Part shown: one piece after another, positions 1-7,617 of the stretch
How the letters are laid out: every line of letters begins with the position of its first letter
How positions within the stretch are numbered: position 1 is the first letter of the stretch
Origin: Gammaproteobacteria bacterium
GTDB taxonomy: Bacteria; Pseudomonadota; Gammaproteobacteria; Pseudomonadales; Azotimanducaceae
Length of the DNA stretch: 16,309 bases
Assembly (NCBI GenBank): GCA_030430515.1
Contig: JAUIKX010000032.1
Span: 1-16,309 of the forward strand
Reading direction: 5' to 3'
Translations under genes and position numbers: made by a program
The notes under the pieces: model-generated
Told to the model about the DNA's origin: nothing
The model's input: the letters and a program-made list of their open reading frames with translations, nothing else
Database searches by the model: none

Positions 1-1772
1 GCTTTCGTCACCGCGCGCTCGCGGGGCGCTGGCTGCCAGCCATCGGTGCGAGCATCCATCTGTTCACGGCGCTGTGTCAGCGTGGCGTCATCCACGGCGA
101 GATGGATGCGTCGAGCAGAAATGTCGATGGTCAGTTCGTCGCCTTCCTCGATCAACGCGATGGCGCCACCGGCTGCGGCCTCAGGCGAGATATGGCCGAT
201 GGAGAGCCCGGAAGTTGCGCCTGAGAAGCGACCATCGGTGATGAGCGCGCAGCTTTCCGCGAGTCCCAGCCCCTTGAGAACTGTGGTCGGCATCAGCATT
301 TCCTGCATGCCCGGTCCACCTTTGGGACCTTCGTAGCGAATGACGACGATGTCACCTGCAACGATGTCTTTGTTACGAATGGCGCGAAGTGCCGTGTCCT
401 GGCCGTCGAATACCCGTGCACGGCCGGTGAAGTTCAGCATGTGCGGTTTCACGGAGCCGGTTTTGACGATGCAGCCGTTTTCCGCGATGTTGCCGTAGAG
501 CACGGCAAGGCCGCCTTCGGTGCTGTGCGCATGTTCGATATCCCGCAAACAGCCGCCCGTGCGATCGAGATCCAGCTCGCCTCGGGTGTCGTGGGCGTAA
601 GCCGCCATACCCGTTCGTCCAGAGGCGTCCGCGCTGTACCAGGCGCGCACTTCGGCGTCCTGGGTTCTGCGAATGTCCCACTTGCCGAGCACCTCCGCCA
701 GCGTGCCGCCCGGCGCCGCGAGGTGACCGACGCTCGTGTCGATGCGGCCCGCTCGTTCGAGCTCGCCGAGAATGCCGATCACGCCGCCGGCCTTGTGCAC
801 GTCTTCCATGAAGTAGTCGGAGGTCGCTGGTGCCACCTTGCAGAGAAATGGAATCTCCCGGCTCATGCGGTCGATGTCGCGCATGGTGAAATCCACCTCT
901 GCTTCATGGGCAATGGCGAGCAGGTGCAGAATGGTGTTAGTCGATCCGCCCATGGCGATGTCCATCGCCATGGCGTTTTCGAACGCTGCTCTGGTGGCAA
1001 TGCTGCGCGGCAGGACGGATGCGTCTTCGTCATCGTAGTAGCGCTTTGTCAGCGCGACGATTTCCGTGGCGGCTTTTTCGAAAAGGCGCTTGCGATCCGC
1101 GTGGGTAGCCACCATCGAGCCGTTGCCGGGCAGTGCCAGCCCCAGCGCTTCTGCCAGGCAATTCATGGAGTTGGCGGTAAACATGCCGGAGCAAGAGCCG
1201 CAGGTGGGGCAGGCGTTTTCTTCTACCGCCTGAACCTGACCGTCGAGGTGGGTGATATCCAGTGCCGCGATGACGGAGTCGGTGGCATCCATGCGGCGCG
1301 TCTCGCCCTGCACTTCGATCCGCCCGGCTTCCATGGGGCCGCCGGAGACGTAAATGACCGGAATGTTGAGGCGCATGCCGGCCATGAGCATTCCGGGGGT
1401 GATCTTGTCGCAGTTGGAAATGCAGATCAGCGCGTCGGCACAGTGCGCGTTGGTCATGTACTCGATGGAGTCGGCGATGAGGTCGCGGGAGGGCAGGGAG
1501 TAGAGCATGCCGTCGTGACCCATGGCGATGCCATCGTCGATGGCGATGGTGTTGAATTCCCGGGGAATGCCGCCTGCGGACCAGATGGCGTCACAGACAA
1601 TGCGGCCCACACCCTGCAGGTGCACGTGTCCTGGAACGAACTCGGTGAAGCTGTTCGCCACGGCAATGACAGGCTTGCCAAAATCCTGTGTGCGTACGCC
1701 GCTGGCGCGCATGAGCGCCCGGGCGCCGGTGGATAGACTGCCTTTGGTGACTCGGTCGGATCGGTAGCGCAT
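1..1772 (-). CDS. ilvD: Dihydroxy-acid dehydratase IlvD (3' end cut by window edge)
   Basis: This enzyme dehydrates 2,3-dihydroxy-3-methylbutanoate and its C6 homologue to 2-oxoacids in valine, leucine and isoleucine synthesis in the cytoplasm. I translated the minus strand from an ATG at 1772. About 590 codons lie in the window with no stop, against 616 residues for the E. coli protein, so roughly 25 C-terminal residues fall outside. Cluster cysteines are visible in SNCDKITPG (Cys121) and CPTCGSCSGMF (Cys188, 191, 194). Other family signatures are AMGHDGMLYSLPSR, MGGSTNTILHL and YEGPKGGPGMQEM near the C terminus. At residues 41-49 it reads SFTEFVPGH, like E. coli, rather than the Cys-containing version typical of the [2Fe-2S] subclass, so an oxygen-sensitive [4Fe-4S] type is likely. 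A weak AGGGGA precedes the ATG. No attenuator leader peptide or other ilv gene is seen next to it. Confidence 0.95.
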   Translation of the reverse strand, partial: MRYRSDRVTKGSLSTGARALMRASGVRTQDFGKPVIAVANSFTEFVPGHVHLQGVGRIVCDAIWSAGGIPREFNTIAIDDGIAMGHDGMLYSLPSRDLIADSIEYMTNAHCADALICISNCDKITPGMLMAGMRLNIPVIYVSGGPMEAGRIEVQGETRRMDATDSVIAALDITHLDGQVQAVEENACPTCGSCSGMFTANSMNCLAEALGLALPGNGSMVATHADRKRLFEKAATEIVALTKRYYDDEDASVLPRSIATRAAFENAMAMDIAMGGSTNTILHLLAIAHEAEVDFTMRDIDRMSREIPFLCKVAPATSDYFMEDVHKAGGVIGILGELERAGRIDTSVGHLAAPGGTLAEVLGKWDIRRTQDAEVRAWYSADASGRTGMAAYAHDTRGELDLDRTGGCLRDIEHAHSTEGGLAVLYGNIAENGCIVKTGSVKPHMLNFTGRARVFDGQDTALRAIRNKDIVAGDIVVIRYEGPKGGPGMQEMLMPTTVLKGLGLAESCALITDGRFSGATSGLSIGHISPEAAAGGAIALIEEGDELTIDISARRIHLAVDDATLTQRREQMDARTDGWQPAPRERAVTK

Positions 1773-1892
1773 GGTCGTCCCCTGTGGTTGCTGACCTGGA
1801 GACTACAGGTTGCAGGTGATCCGGCGCTTGACTATTTGTGCGTGAAACTTGTCTGAATTGCGCTAAAAGTCAAAGCCAGACCGAGAGTAGAA
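1773..1892 (-). promoter_or_regulatory. Intergenic region upstream of ilvD with TTGACT/AGTCAA dyad
   Basis: This 120-base gap separates the oxidoreductase stop from the ilvD start, both on the minus strand, and presumably holds the ilvD promoter. On the plus strand it contains TTGACT at 1828-1833 and its inverse AGTCAA at 1868-1873. Read on the minus strand, TTGACTTTT at 1873-1865 resembles a -35 element, but no convincing -10 lies at proper spacing. The decamer at 1865-1874 recurs upstream of the PQQ dehydrogenase (3314-3323). I see no clear rho-independent terminator for the oxidoreductase gene here, so readthrough into ilvD is possible. Confidence 0.35.
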
Positions 1893-2897
1893 TCAGCTGA
1901 TCTTCACCAGCAGCTTGCCGATGTTGCCGCCGCCGAACATGAACTGCAGCGCTTCGGGGTAGCGCTCAATGCCGTGGAGAACTTCTTCGTCGAAGACCAG
2001 GCTGCCTTCCTGCAGCCACTTTCCGAGCTCCGCCATCGCCGGCGCGATGGACTCGGGGAAGTGAAAGAAGGCGAAGCCTTCCATGCTGGACTGCCGCTCA
2101 GCCAGCCGCAGGTACATGGACGGACCGGTGACGTTGTCCATGTGGTCGTACTGGGAAACAGCGCCGCAGATCACCACCTTCGCGCGCATGGCGATATTGT
2201 CGAGCACCGCGTCGAGCACCAGGCCGCCGACGTTGTCGAAGAAAACGTTGACCCCATCCGGCGCGAGCGCCTTCAGGCGTTGGCCCACGTCTTCGTTCTT
2301 GTAGTCGATGGCACCGTCGAAGCCGAGCCGGTTCAGCAGGTAGTCGGCTTTCTTCGGACCACCGGCAATGCCGATGACGCGTGCACCCTCTTTCTTCGCA
2401 ATCTGGCCGGCAATGCTGCCAACGGCGCCTGCTGCCGCGGAGACCACGAAGACGTCTCCCCGCTTCGGTCGGGCGACATGTCGCATGCCGATCCAGGCGG
2501 TGACGCCGGTGGAGCCGCCAAGAACGCCGAGATAGGCATTGATCGGTGCAATGCTTGTATCGATCTGCTCGAGCGTAGCGGCATTGAGCGTGGCATGGGT
2601 CTGCACACCCAGGCCGCCGCGTACAGCCTGTCCGACCGCCCAGCCATCGGCGGCTGACTCGACGATGCGGCCGACGCCGCCTGCAAGAATGGTGTCTCCG
2701 AGCCCCACCTGCTGGTGGAACCCTTCACCCCTCAGCATCGTACGGGTGCCGGCATCCACCGACACATAGTCCACCGCAACCCGAACTTCGCCGGGTTTTA
2801 GATCGGCCAGAGGTTGTGTTTCGATGGAGAAGCAGTCTGGAGTGGCTTCGGTTTCAGGCCGTCTGACGAGCACGACGCGGGTATTTTCTATGTTCAT
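1893..2897 (-). CDS. NAD(P)H-dependent oxidoreductase, CurA/PTGR-like medium-chain reductase family
   Basis: The 334-residue product belongs to the zinc-free medium-chain dehydrogenase/reductase group that includes CurA and prostaglandin/leukotriene B4 reductases. These enzymes reduce the C=C bond of 2-alkenals or enones with NAD(P)H in the cytoplasm. An N-terminal GroES-like part spans roughly residues 1-125. A Rossmann domain carries the glycine-rich VVSAAAGAVGSIAGQIAK at 151-168. The group's FDNVGG motif lies at 220-225, and the C terminus has FMFGGGNIGKLLVKI. No zinc-binding cysteine cluster is visible. Length is typical. The ATG at 2897 lacks a strong Shine-Dalgarno sequence. It is divergent from the ABM-like gene across 67 bases and could cotranscribe with ilvD. 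The substrate is unknown; detoxification of reactive unsaturated carbonyls is the usual role. Confidence 0.88.
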   Translation of the reverse strand: MNIENTRVVLVRRPETEATPDCFSIETQPLADLKPGEVRVAVDYVSVDAGTRTMLRGEGFHQQVGLGDTILAGGVGRIVESAADGWAVGQAVRGGLGVQTHATLNAATLEQIDTSIAPINAYLGVLGGSTGVTAWIGMRHVARPKRGDVFVVSAAAGAVGSIAGQIAKKEGARVIGIAGGPKKADYLLNRLGFDGAIDYKNEDVGQRLKALAPDGVNVFFDNVGGLVLDAVLDNIAMRAKVVICGAVSQYDHMDNVTGPSMYLRLAERQSSMEGFAFFHFPESIAPAMAELGKWLQEGSLVFDEEVLHGIERYPEALQFMFGGGNIGKLLVKIS

Positions 2898-2964
2898 GGG
2901 GCGATGCTATCACGTGTTATCTGGGCCGCTTGCACCGACCGAGGACGCCGCGCAAGATGAGACC
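2898..2964. promoter_or_regulatory. Divergent intergenic region between oxidoreductase and ABM-like gene
   Basis: The 67 bases separate two divergently oriented starts, so promoters for both must lie here or in the flanking coding ends. On the minus strand TGATAG at about 2912-2907 could act as a -10 for the oxidoreductase, although no good -35 partner is visible. A CACGTG palindrome at 2911-2916 overlaps this. The support comes mainly from gene layout. Confidence 0.3.
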
Positions 2965-3270
2965 ATGGCAGATCATTATGTACTCGTTCGATTCACCGCG
3001 CCCATCGGCAAGCAGGAAGAAGCGCTGGAGCAGATCGGCCGTTATGTCGAGTCGTTCCTCCGCCTTCAGCCCGGTTTCAGGGAAAGCACTCTGTTGTGCG
3101 CGGCGGACGGGCAGGGCGTGGTTCATTTCGCCCGCTGGCGGAGTGAAGCCGACTTCCAGCGTTTCGCCGAGAAGGCCCGCAGCCATCCGGATCTGCCGGC
3201 ACTACGTGCTTACGATCCTCAACCCCTGGCGCTTTCGGCATGGGCGCACTTCGCGCCGGGTGATCCCTAG
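2965..3270 (+). CDS. Small ABM-fold (antibiotic biosynthesis monooxygenase-like) protein
   Basis: This 101-residue product looks like a dimeric alpha+beta barrel ABM protein. The N terminus YVLVRFTAP is a first beta strand, followed by a helix rich in Glu/Gln (residues 16-31). PGFRESTLL comes next, the usual 'pG' strand, then VVHFARWRSEADFQRF, matching the family's W-x-s-x-x-a/d-f signature. Members include cofactor-free quinol monooxygenases (YgiN type) and small signalling or degradative proteins, so substrate and catalytic activity cannot be assigned. I chose the ATG at 2965, although the frame opens further upstream, because the fold begins at once and upstream starts would run into the divergent gene. 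The ribosome site is weak (GATGAG). It precedes the PQQ dehydrogenase by 116 bases and may or may not share its transcript. Confidence 0.75.
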   Translation: MADHYVLVRFTAPIGKQEEALEQIGRYVESFLRLQPGFRESTLLCAADGQGVVHFARWRSEADFQRFAEKARSHPDLPALRAYDPQPLALSAWAHFAPGDP

Positions 3271-3386
3271 GTTGTGTTGATCTTTCGGGCACATTCCCGG
3301 TGCTTGCGCCGTGAAAAGTCAAAACTTTGGTTTGTACCACGTTAATCTCTCATCCATGGTCTTTGTGCACTTGGGGGAGGATGAAG
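3271..3386 (+). promoter_or_regulatory. Intergenic region upstream of PQQ dehydrogenase, candidate promoter/operator
   Basis: This is the largest gap within the plus-strand series, so it is the likely promoter site for the six-gene catabolic run. It contains TTGCGC at 3304-3309 and the decamer aaaagtcaaa at 3314-3323. The same two elements occur in the same order upstream of ilvD (1858-1874), spaced 1 nt there and 4 nt here. No sigma-70 pair I would defend is visible, which would suit an activator-dependent promoter. A short CGGG...CCCG inverted repeat at about 3287-3301 is too weak to call a terminator. Confidence 0.35.
3373..3380 (+). promoter_or_regulatory. Ribosome binding site that fixes the PQQ dehydrogenase start
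   Basis: A purine run, GGGGGAGG, ends 6 nt before the ATG at 3387 but directly abuts the in-frame ATG at 3381. The spacing favours 3387, which also gives a clean lipoprotein signal starting MKRW. A start at 3327 would lack any ribosome site and would put 20 non-signal residues in front. Confidence 0.75.
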
Positions 3387-5498
3387 ATGAAACGGTGGTT
3401 GATATTGGCATTTGCGGGGCTCTCAGCGCTTATTACGGCCTGCTCATCGCCGTCTGAGGATGAGCCTTCAGCAGTAGTAAAAGAAGAAGCTCGTGACGTT
3501 GAATGGCGTCTCCATGGCAATGACTGGGGCGAGACCCGCTTCTCGGCGCTTTCCCGGATCAATCGCGAGACGATTTCCGAGCTCGGTTTGTCCTGGTACT
3601 ACGACCTGCCGACTAAACGTGGCGTCGAAGCCACGCCGCTGATGGTGAACGGTACGCTCTACGTCTCGGGCAGCTGGTCGCTGGTATACGCGTTGGATGC
3701 CGTCACCGGTGAAGAGCGCTGGGTGTTCGATCCGCAGGTGGACAAGGCATTTCTCGCCAAGGGCTGCTGTGATGCGGTGAACCGCGGCGTGGCCTATCTC
3801 GACGGCCGCGTTTACGTCGGAGCCTACGACGGCCGTCTCATCGCCATCGACGCGGAAACCGGCGACAAGGTCTGGGATGTGCAGACTACCGACCGCGAGC
3901 AGTCCTACACCATCAGCGGTGCGCCGGTTGTTGCTGGCGATAAGATCATCATCGGCAATGGCGGTGCGGAGCTTGGCGTGCGTGGGTATGTCACGGCATA
4001 CGACGCCGCGACAGGTGAGCAGGCGTGGCGCTTCTACACGGTGCCGGGCAACCCCGCCGATGGCTTCGAGAATGACGTCATGAAGATGGCGGCTGAGACC
4101 TGGACCGGTGAATGGTGGAAATGGGGCGGTGGCGGCACCGCATGGGACTCGCTGGTCTACGACGCGGAGCTCGATCTGGTCTATATCGGCGTGGGCAACG
4201 GCTCGCCCTGGAACCAGGCGCTGCGCAGCCCTGATGGAGGCGATAACCTCTTTCTCGCGTCCATCGTCGCGCTGAGGGCGAGCACCGGTGAGTATGTCTG
4301 GCACTACCAGACCACGCCTGGAGAAACCTGGGACTTCACGGCAACCCAGCACATCATGCTGGCTGAGATCGAAATAGACGGTGCTGCGCGTAAGGTGCTG
4401 ATGCAGGCACCGAAGAACGGCTACTACTACGTCATCGATCGGCTCACGGGCCAACTGATTTCTGCGGAAGCCTACACGGATATGAACTGGTCGACGGGCG
4501 TCGACCTCGAGACCGGCCGGCCGATCGAGGCGCCGGATGCGCGGCTCTTCGACGGCAAGAAGCCGGTGCTGCCGTCCATGGGCGGTGGTCACAACTGGCC
4601 GCCAATGTCTTTCAATCCTGACACCGGTCTCGTCTACATTCCCACGATGAACTTCCCGGCGAGCTACAAAGACACCACAGACCCGCTCTACGCCGAGCCG
4701 GACCAGGGCCGCTGGAACCTGGGCTTCGATACCATGGCGGCAGCACCGCCGAAGGTCTCTGACAAGGAGATCGATGCGATGCTCGCAGCGACCTATACCG
4801 GCACGCTGGTGGCGTGGGATCCGGTGGCGCAGAAAGCACGGTGGTCGGTATCCACTGGCCGTCCGTCTTCCGGCGGTACGTTGACGACCGCGGGTGGCCT
4901 CGTGTTTCAGGGTGCCGGCAACGGCCATCTCACCGCTTACGATGCGGCGACCGGTGAGGCGCTCTGGTCCAGCGATACCCAGACCGGAGCCATGGCCGCT
5001 CCGATCACGTATGCGATCGACGGCGAGCAATACGTTGCCATTGCCGTGGGCTTTGGTGGCGGCTTCGGTGCGCAGGGCGGTGTCATCGCGCACGGCTGGC
5101 ACGTGCCCAATGTCTCTCGCGTGCTGGTTTTCAAGCTGGGTGCGAAGAGTCAGTTGCCGCCGCTTCCGGAAGTGGATCTCGCCATGCCCGAGCCGGCTGA
5201 CAAGGTGAGTGCTGATGCTGCGGCCATCGACCGTGGGCAGATGCTGTATCAGCGGCATTGCTCCTATTGTCATGGTGATGGGCTGCGAACCGGCGGCCTG
5301 AACCCGGATCTACGTCGTTCCTCCCGTGGCATACACAAACTGTGGCAGGAAATCGTGCGTGACGGGGTGCTGAGCTCTCTGGGGATGGTGGGCTTTGCCG
5401 ACTACCTTAGCGAGGCCGATGCGGAAGCCATCCGCCAGTACGTGCTCTCTGAAGCACATCGGGTGTATGGCCTGGAGAATCCGGACTCTGAGCGTTAG
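3387..5498 (+). CDS. PQQ-dependent quinohemoprotein alcohol dehydrogenase, lipoprotein
   Basis: The 703-residue protein would oxidise an alcohol or aldehyde outside the inner membrane, passing electrons from PQQ to its own c-type heme. A lipobox, LITAC, puts lipidated Cys at residue 19 followed by Ser, so outer-membrane sorting is plausible. The beta-propeller (about 35-590) has repeated 'DAxTGe...W' blades and the vicinal cysteines 127-128. GNGGAELGVRG, GVGNGSPW (Asn271) and GETWDFTATQ (Asp316, predicted catalytic) also fit the family. Residue 318 is Thr, not the extra Asp of lanthanide enzymes, so calcium is predicted. A C-terminal cytochrome c domain carries CSYCH (625-629) and probable axial Met667 in GMVGF. 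Family members act on ethanol, diols, tetrahydrofurfuryl alcohol or polyols, so the substrate is open. It begins a run of genes separated by 9-39 nt. No PQQ synthesis genes are in view. Confidence 0.93.
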   Translation: MKRWLILAFAGLSALITACSSPSEDEPSAVVKEEARDVEWRLHGNDWGETRFSALSRINRETISELGLSWYYDLPTKRGVEATPLMVNGTLYVSGSWSLVYALDAVTGEERWVFDPQVDKAFLAKGCCDAVNRGVAYLDGRVYVGAYDGRLIAIDAETGDKVWDVQTTDREQSYTISGAPVVAGDKIIIGNGGAELGVRGYVTAYDAATGEQAWRFYTVPGNPADGFENDVMKMAAETWTGEWWKWGGGGTAWDSLVYDAELDLVYIGVGNGSPWNQALRSPDGGDNLFLASIVALRASTGEYVWHYQTTPGETWDFTATQHIMLAEIEIDGAARKVLMQAPKNGYYYVIDRLTGQLISAEAYTDMNWSTGVDLETGRPIEAPDARLFDGKKPVLPSMGGGHNWPPMSFNPDTGLVYIPTMNFPASYKDTTDPLYAEPDQGRWNLGFDTMAAAPPKVSDKEIDAMLAATYTGTLVAWDPVAQKARWSVSTGRPSSGGTLTTAGGLVFQGAGNGHLTAYDAATGEALWSSDTQTGAMAAPITYAIDGEQYVAIAVGFGGGFGAQGGVIAHGWHVPNVSRVLVFKLGAKSQLPPLPEVDLAMPEPADKVSADAAAIDRGQMLYQRHCSYCHGDGLRTGGLNPDLRRSSRGIHKLWQEIVRDGVLSSLGMVGFADYLSEADAEAIRQYVLSEAHRVYGLENPDSER

Positions 5499-5509
5499 GC
5501 ACAGCCGTA

Positions 5510-6436
5510 ATGACGCGTCCGATCGTTGTCGCCAGCCGGGCGCTGCCGATTCCCGAGCACCCGGCGTTCGAGCTCAGAACGCAGACGCCAGGACAAGCGC
5601 TTCCTGAAGGTGCCCGCGTCTACCTTTGTGCGGCCATCGATCCGGTATCCGCTGCGCTCATCGAGCAGTTTCCCGATTCGCTGAAACTCATCAGCAACAT
5701 CGGCGTGGGTATGGACAATGTGGACCTTGCAGCCGCCAGTTCACGCGGCATTGCCGTGACCAATACGCCGGTGGTGACGGAAGACACCGCCGATCTCACC
5801 TTTGCGCTGATTCTGGCTGCGTGTCGTCAGGTCGGCGCCGCTGAACGGTTCGTGCGCGACGGGCAGTGGGGTGCAGATCACCCGATCTATGCCGGCGGTA
5901 GTCGTGTGCACGGCAAAACCCTGGGCATTATTGGCTTCGGCAGCATCGGTCAGGCGGTGGCGCGGCGAGCGTCGGGGTTTCAGATGCCCGTGCTGTACTC
6001 CAGCCGCACCCGCAGGCCAGACGCTGAAGTATCCACCGGCGCCCATTGGCTACCATCGGTGGAAGCGCTTGTTGAAAAGGCTGATATCGTCAGCGTCCAT
6101 GCGCCGCTGACCCCCGAGACGCAGGGGCTGATCGACGGGGCGACGCTTCGATGCTTCAAGCGGGGAGCTGTGCTGGTGAATACCAGCCGCGGAGCGCTCG
6201 TGGACGAAATGGCAGTCGCTGAAGCGCTGGAGAACGGCACCCTGGCGGCAGCCGGACTGGACGTGTTCGAGCGTGAGCCCGAAATACATGCAGCGTTGAT
6301 GGCCCGTAACGACGTCGTCCTGACGCCACACATGGGTAGTGCGACAAATGAGTGCCGTGTCGATATGGTGGACCGGGCTGTTGCCAATGTCGTTGCTTAC
6401 CTTTCTGAAGAAGAGCTCGTCGACCGAGTGAATTAG
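5510..6436 (+). CDS. D-isomer-specific 2-hydroxyacid dehydrogenase (NAD(P)-dependent)
   Basis: This 308-residue cytoplasmic enzyme should interconvert a D-2-hydroxyacid and its 2-oxoacid. The N-terminal substrate domain contains ISNIGVGMDNVDL (62-73) and VTNTPVVTEDTADLTFAL. The nucleotide fold starts at GFGSIGQAVARR (142-153). The expected catalytic residues are all present: Arg227 in NTSRGALVDE, Glu256 in DVFEREPEI and His274 in LTPHMGSAT. Length and layout match the hydroxypyruvate/glyoxylate reductase group (GhrB-like). SSRTRR at 164-169 after the second beta strand is Arg-rich, which hints at NADPH preference. The start lies 11 nt after the PQQ dehydrogenase stop. No clear Shine-Dalgarno is visible, so translation probably depends on coupling to the upstream gene. 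It sits next to an L-2-hydroxyacid dehydrogenase, giving the unit both stereospecificities. Confidence 0.92.
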   Translation: MTRPIVVASRALPIPEHPAFELRTQTPGQALPEGARVYLCAAIDPVSAALIEQFPDSLKLISNIGVGMDNVDLAAASSRGIAVTNTPVVTEDTADLTFALILAACRQVGAAERFVRDGQWGADHPIYAGGSRVHGKTLGIIGFGSIGQAVARRASGFQMPVLYSSRTRRPDAEVSTGAHWLPSVEALVEKADIVSVHAPLTPETQGLIDGATLRCFKRGAVLVNTSRGALVDEMAVAEALENGTLAAAGLDVFEREPEIHAALMARNDVVLTPHMGSATNECRVDMVDRAVANVVAYLSEEELVDRVN

Positions 6437-6445
6437 GAAAAATTA

Positions 6446-7603
6446 ATGCCACAACTCAACCTGGTGCCCGCAACTTTTGAGGACTATCGGCGGCTGGCGG
6501 AAAAGCGTTTGCCGCGGACGCTCTTTGACTATGTGGATGGTGGTGCCTATCGCGAGCAGACACTCCGCGAAAACGTTGAAGACTTCAGCAGAATCAAGAT
6601 CGCCCAGAGGGTCATGCGCGACGTCTCTAGTGTGTCGACCACCACCAGGCTGCTGGATGAGGATGTGGCCATGCCGCTGGCGCTGGCACCTGTAGGCATG
6701 GCCGGGATGATGGCCCGACGTGGTGAAGTGCAGGCAAAACGCGCGGCTGACGCCCTGGGCATCCCGTACTGTCTGTCGACTGTGGGGATCTGCTCATTGG
6801 AAGAGGTGGCTGAGGTTTCCGACAAACCGTTCTGGTTCCAGCTCTACATGCTCAGGGACCGAGCGGTCGTCGAAGAGATCCTCCAGAGGGCCGCAGCGGT
6901 GGGGGTGCGAACGCTTGTCTTCACCGTGGACCTTGCGGTCGTCGGCGCCCGGTATCGGGATGTGCGCAACGGTCTGGCCGGTGGCACCAATCTCTGGGGC
7001 CGCCTGCGCAGTGGCTTGCTCGATTACATGCTGCACCCGCGGTGGGCGCTCGACGTGGGGCTCTCCGGTGGTCCACATACCTTTGGCAACCTGACCCAAT
7101 ACGTGCCCAAAGCCAGCAATCCAGCGGACTTTCGTGAGTGGGTCGGCGGACAGTTCGATGCATCCGTAACCTGGAAAGACATCGAGTGGCTGCGGGGCAT
7201 CTGGAACGGCAAGCTCGTTATCAAAGGCGTGTTGAGTGCCGAAGATGCTCAGTCTGCAGCCGATGTGGGTGCGGATGCCGTCATTGTCTCCAACCACGGC
7301 GGTCGCCAGCTCGACGATGTGTCTTCGGCCGTCGCCATGCTGCCGCAGGTGGCGGACGCGGTGGGCGATCGCGTGGAGGTGCTCGTGGATGGTGGTGTGC
7401 GCAACGGTCTCGACGTCGCCAAAGCCTGTGCGCTCGGTGCGCATGCGGCGCTGATCGGCAGGCCCTGGGTTTACGCTGCCGCTGCTCGTGGAGAAGCGGG
7501 CGTTCGCCATCTGCTCGGCACGTTCCAGGAAGACCTGCGCGTGGCTCTGGGGCTGGCGGGGGTCAACGCGCCGGCGGAGCTTGATCGGCAGATGGTGAGT
7601 TGA
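6446..7603 (+). CDS. lldD: FMN-dependent L-2-hydroxyacid dehydrogenase, LldD-like (L-lactate dehydrogenase)
   Basis: The 385-residue product closely follows E. coli LldD (396 residues), a membrane-associated FMN enzyme that oxidises L-lactate to pyruvate and reduces quinone. The TIM-barrel residues of the family are present. They include Tyr29 in FDYVDGGA, ALAPVGMAGM for FMN contact, and Tyr134 in FWFQLYMLRDR. Asp162, Lys260 in VIKGVL, and catalytic His284 with Arg287 in SNHGGRQLD follow, then Arg319 in DGGVRNGLDV. The SWKDLEW-like stretch of LldD appears as TWKDIEWL. AGGA 7 nt before the ATG is a good ribosome site, and the gap to the upstream gene is 9 nt. The true substrate could be another L-2-hydroxyacid, since mandelate dehydrogenase and glycolate oxidases share these residues; the overall match is best to LldD. 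The symbol is by similarity only. Confidence 0.9.
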   Translation: MPQLNLVPATFEDYRRLAEKRLPRTLFDYVDGGAYREQTLRENVEDFSRIKIAQRVMRDVSSVSTTTRLLDEDVAMPLALAPVGMAGMMARRGEVQAKRAADALGIPYCLSTVGICSLEEVAEVSDKPFWFQLYMLRDRAVVEEILQRAAAVGVRTLVFTVDLAVVGARYRDVRNGLAGGTNLWGRLRSGLLDYMLHPRWALDVGLSGGPHTFGNLTQYVPKASNPADFREWVGGQFDASVTWKDIEWLRGIWNGKLVIKGVLSAEDAQSAADVGADAVIVSNHGGRQLDDVSSAVAMLPQVADAVGDRVEVLVDGGVRNGLDVAKACALGAHAALIGRPWVYAAAARGEAGVRHLLGTFQEDLRVALGLAGVNAPAELDRQMVS

Positions 7604-7604
7604 A

Positions 7605-7610
7605 AAGGAG
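7605..7610 (+). promoter_or_regulatory. Ribosome binding site that fixes the DUF3604 start
   Basis: AAGGAG lies 7 nt before the ATG at 7618. The frame also offers an ATG at 7600, inside the end of the upstream gene, but that start has no such site and would add MKRRIG to a signal peptide that is complete without it. Confidence 0.8.
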
Positions 7611-7617
7611 AATAGGG

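Noticed and set aside
441..1736. 431-codon open frame on the plus strand opposite ilvD
   Set aside because: It is the antisense shadow of ilvD, whose minus-strand translation matches E. coli IlvD along its length.
1974..2657. 227-codon plus-strand frame opposite the CurA-like gene
   Set aside because: No family features and no ribosome site; the opposite strand encodes an intact reductase.
2911..2916. CACGTG palindrome in the divergent promoter region
   Set aside because: A single hexamer without flanking symmetry is expected by chance at this scale.
2824..2964. Upstream extension of the ABM-like protein to an ATG at 2824
   Set aside because: It would overlap the divergent reductase gene by 74 bases and add 47 residues unlike the fold; the ATG at 2965 begins the first beta strand.
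3468..5273. 601-codon open frame on the minus strand opposite the PQQ dehydrogenase
   Set aside because: Its translation is His/Arg-rich with no recognisable motif, while the plus strand has a complete quinohemoprotein with heme and PQQ residues. Long antisense frames are common in GC-rich genes.
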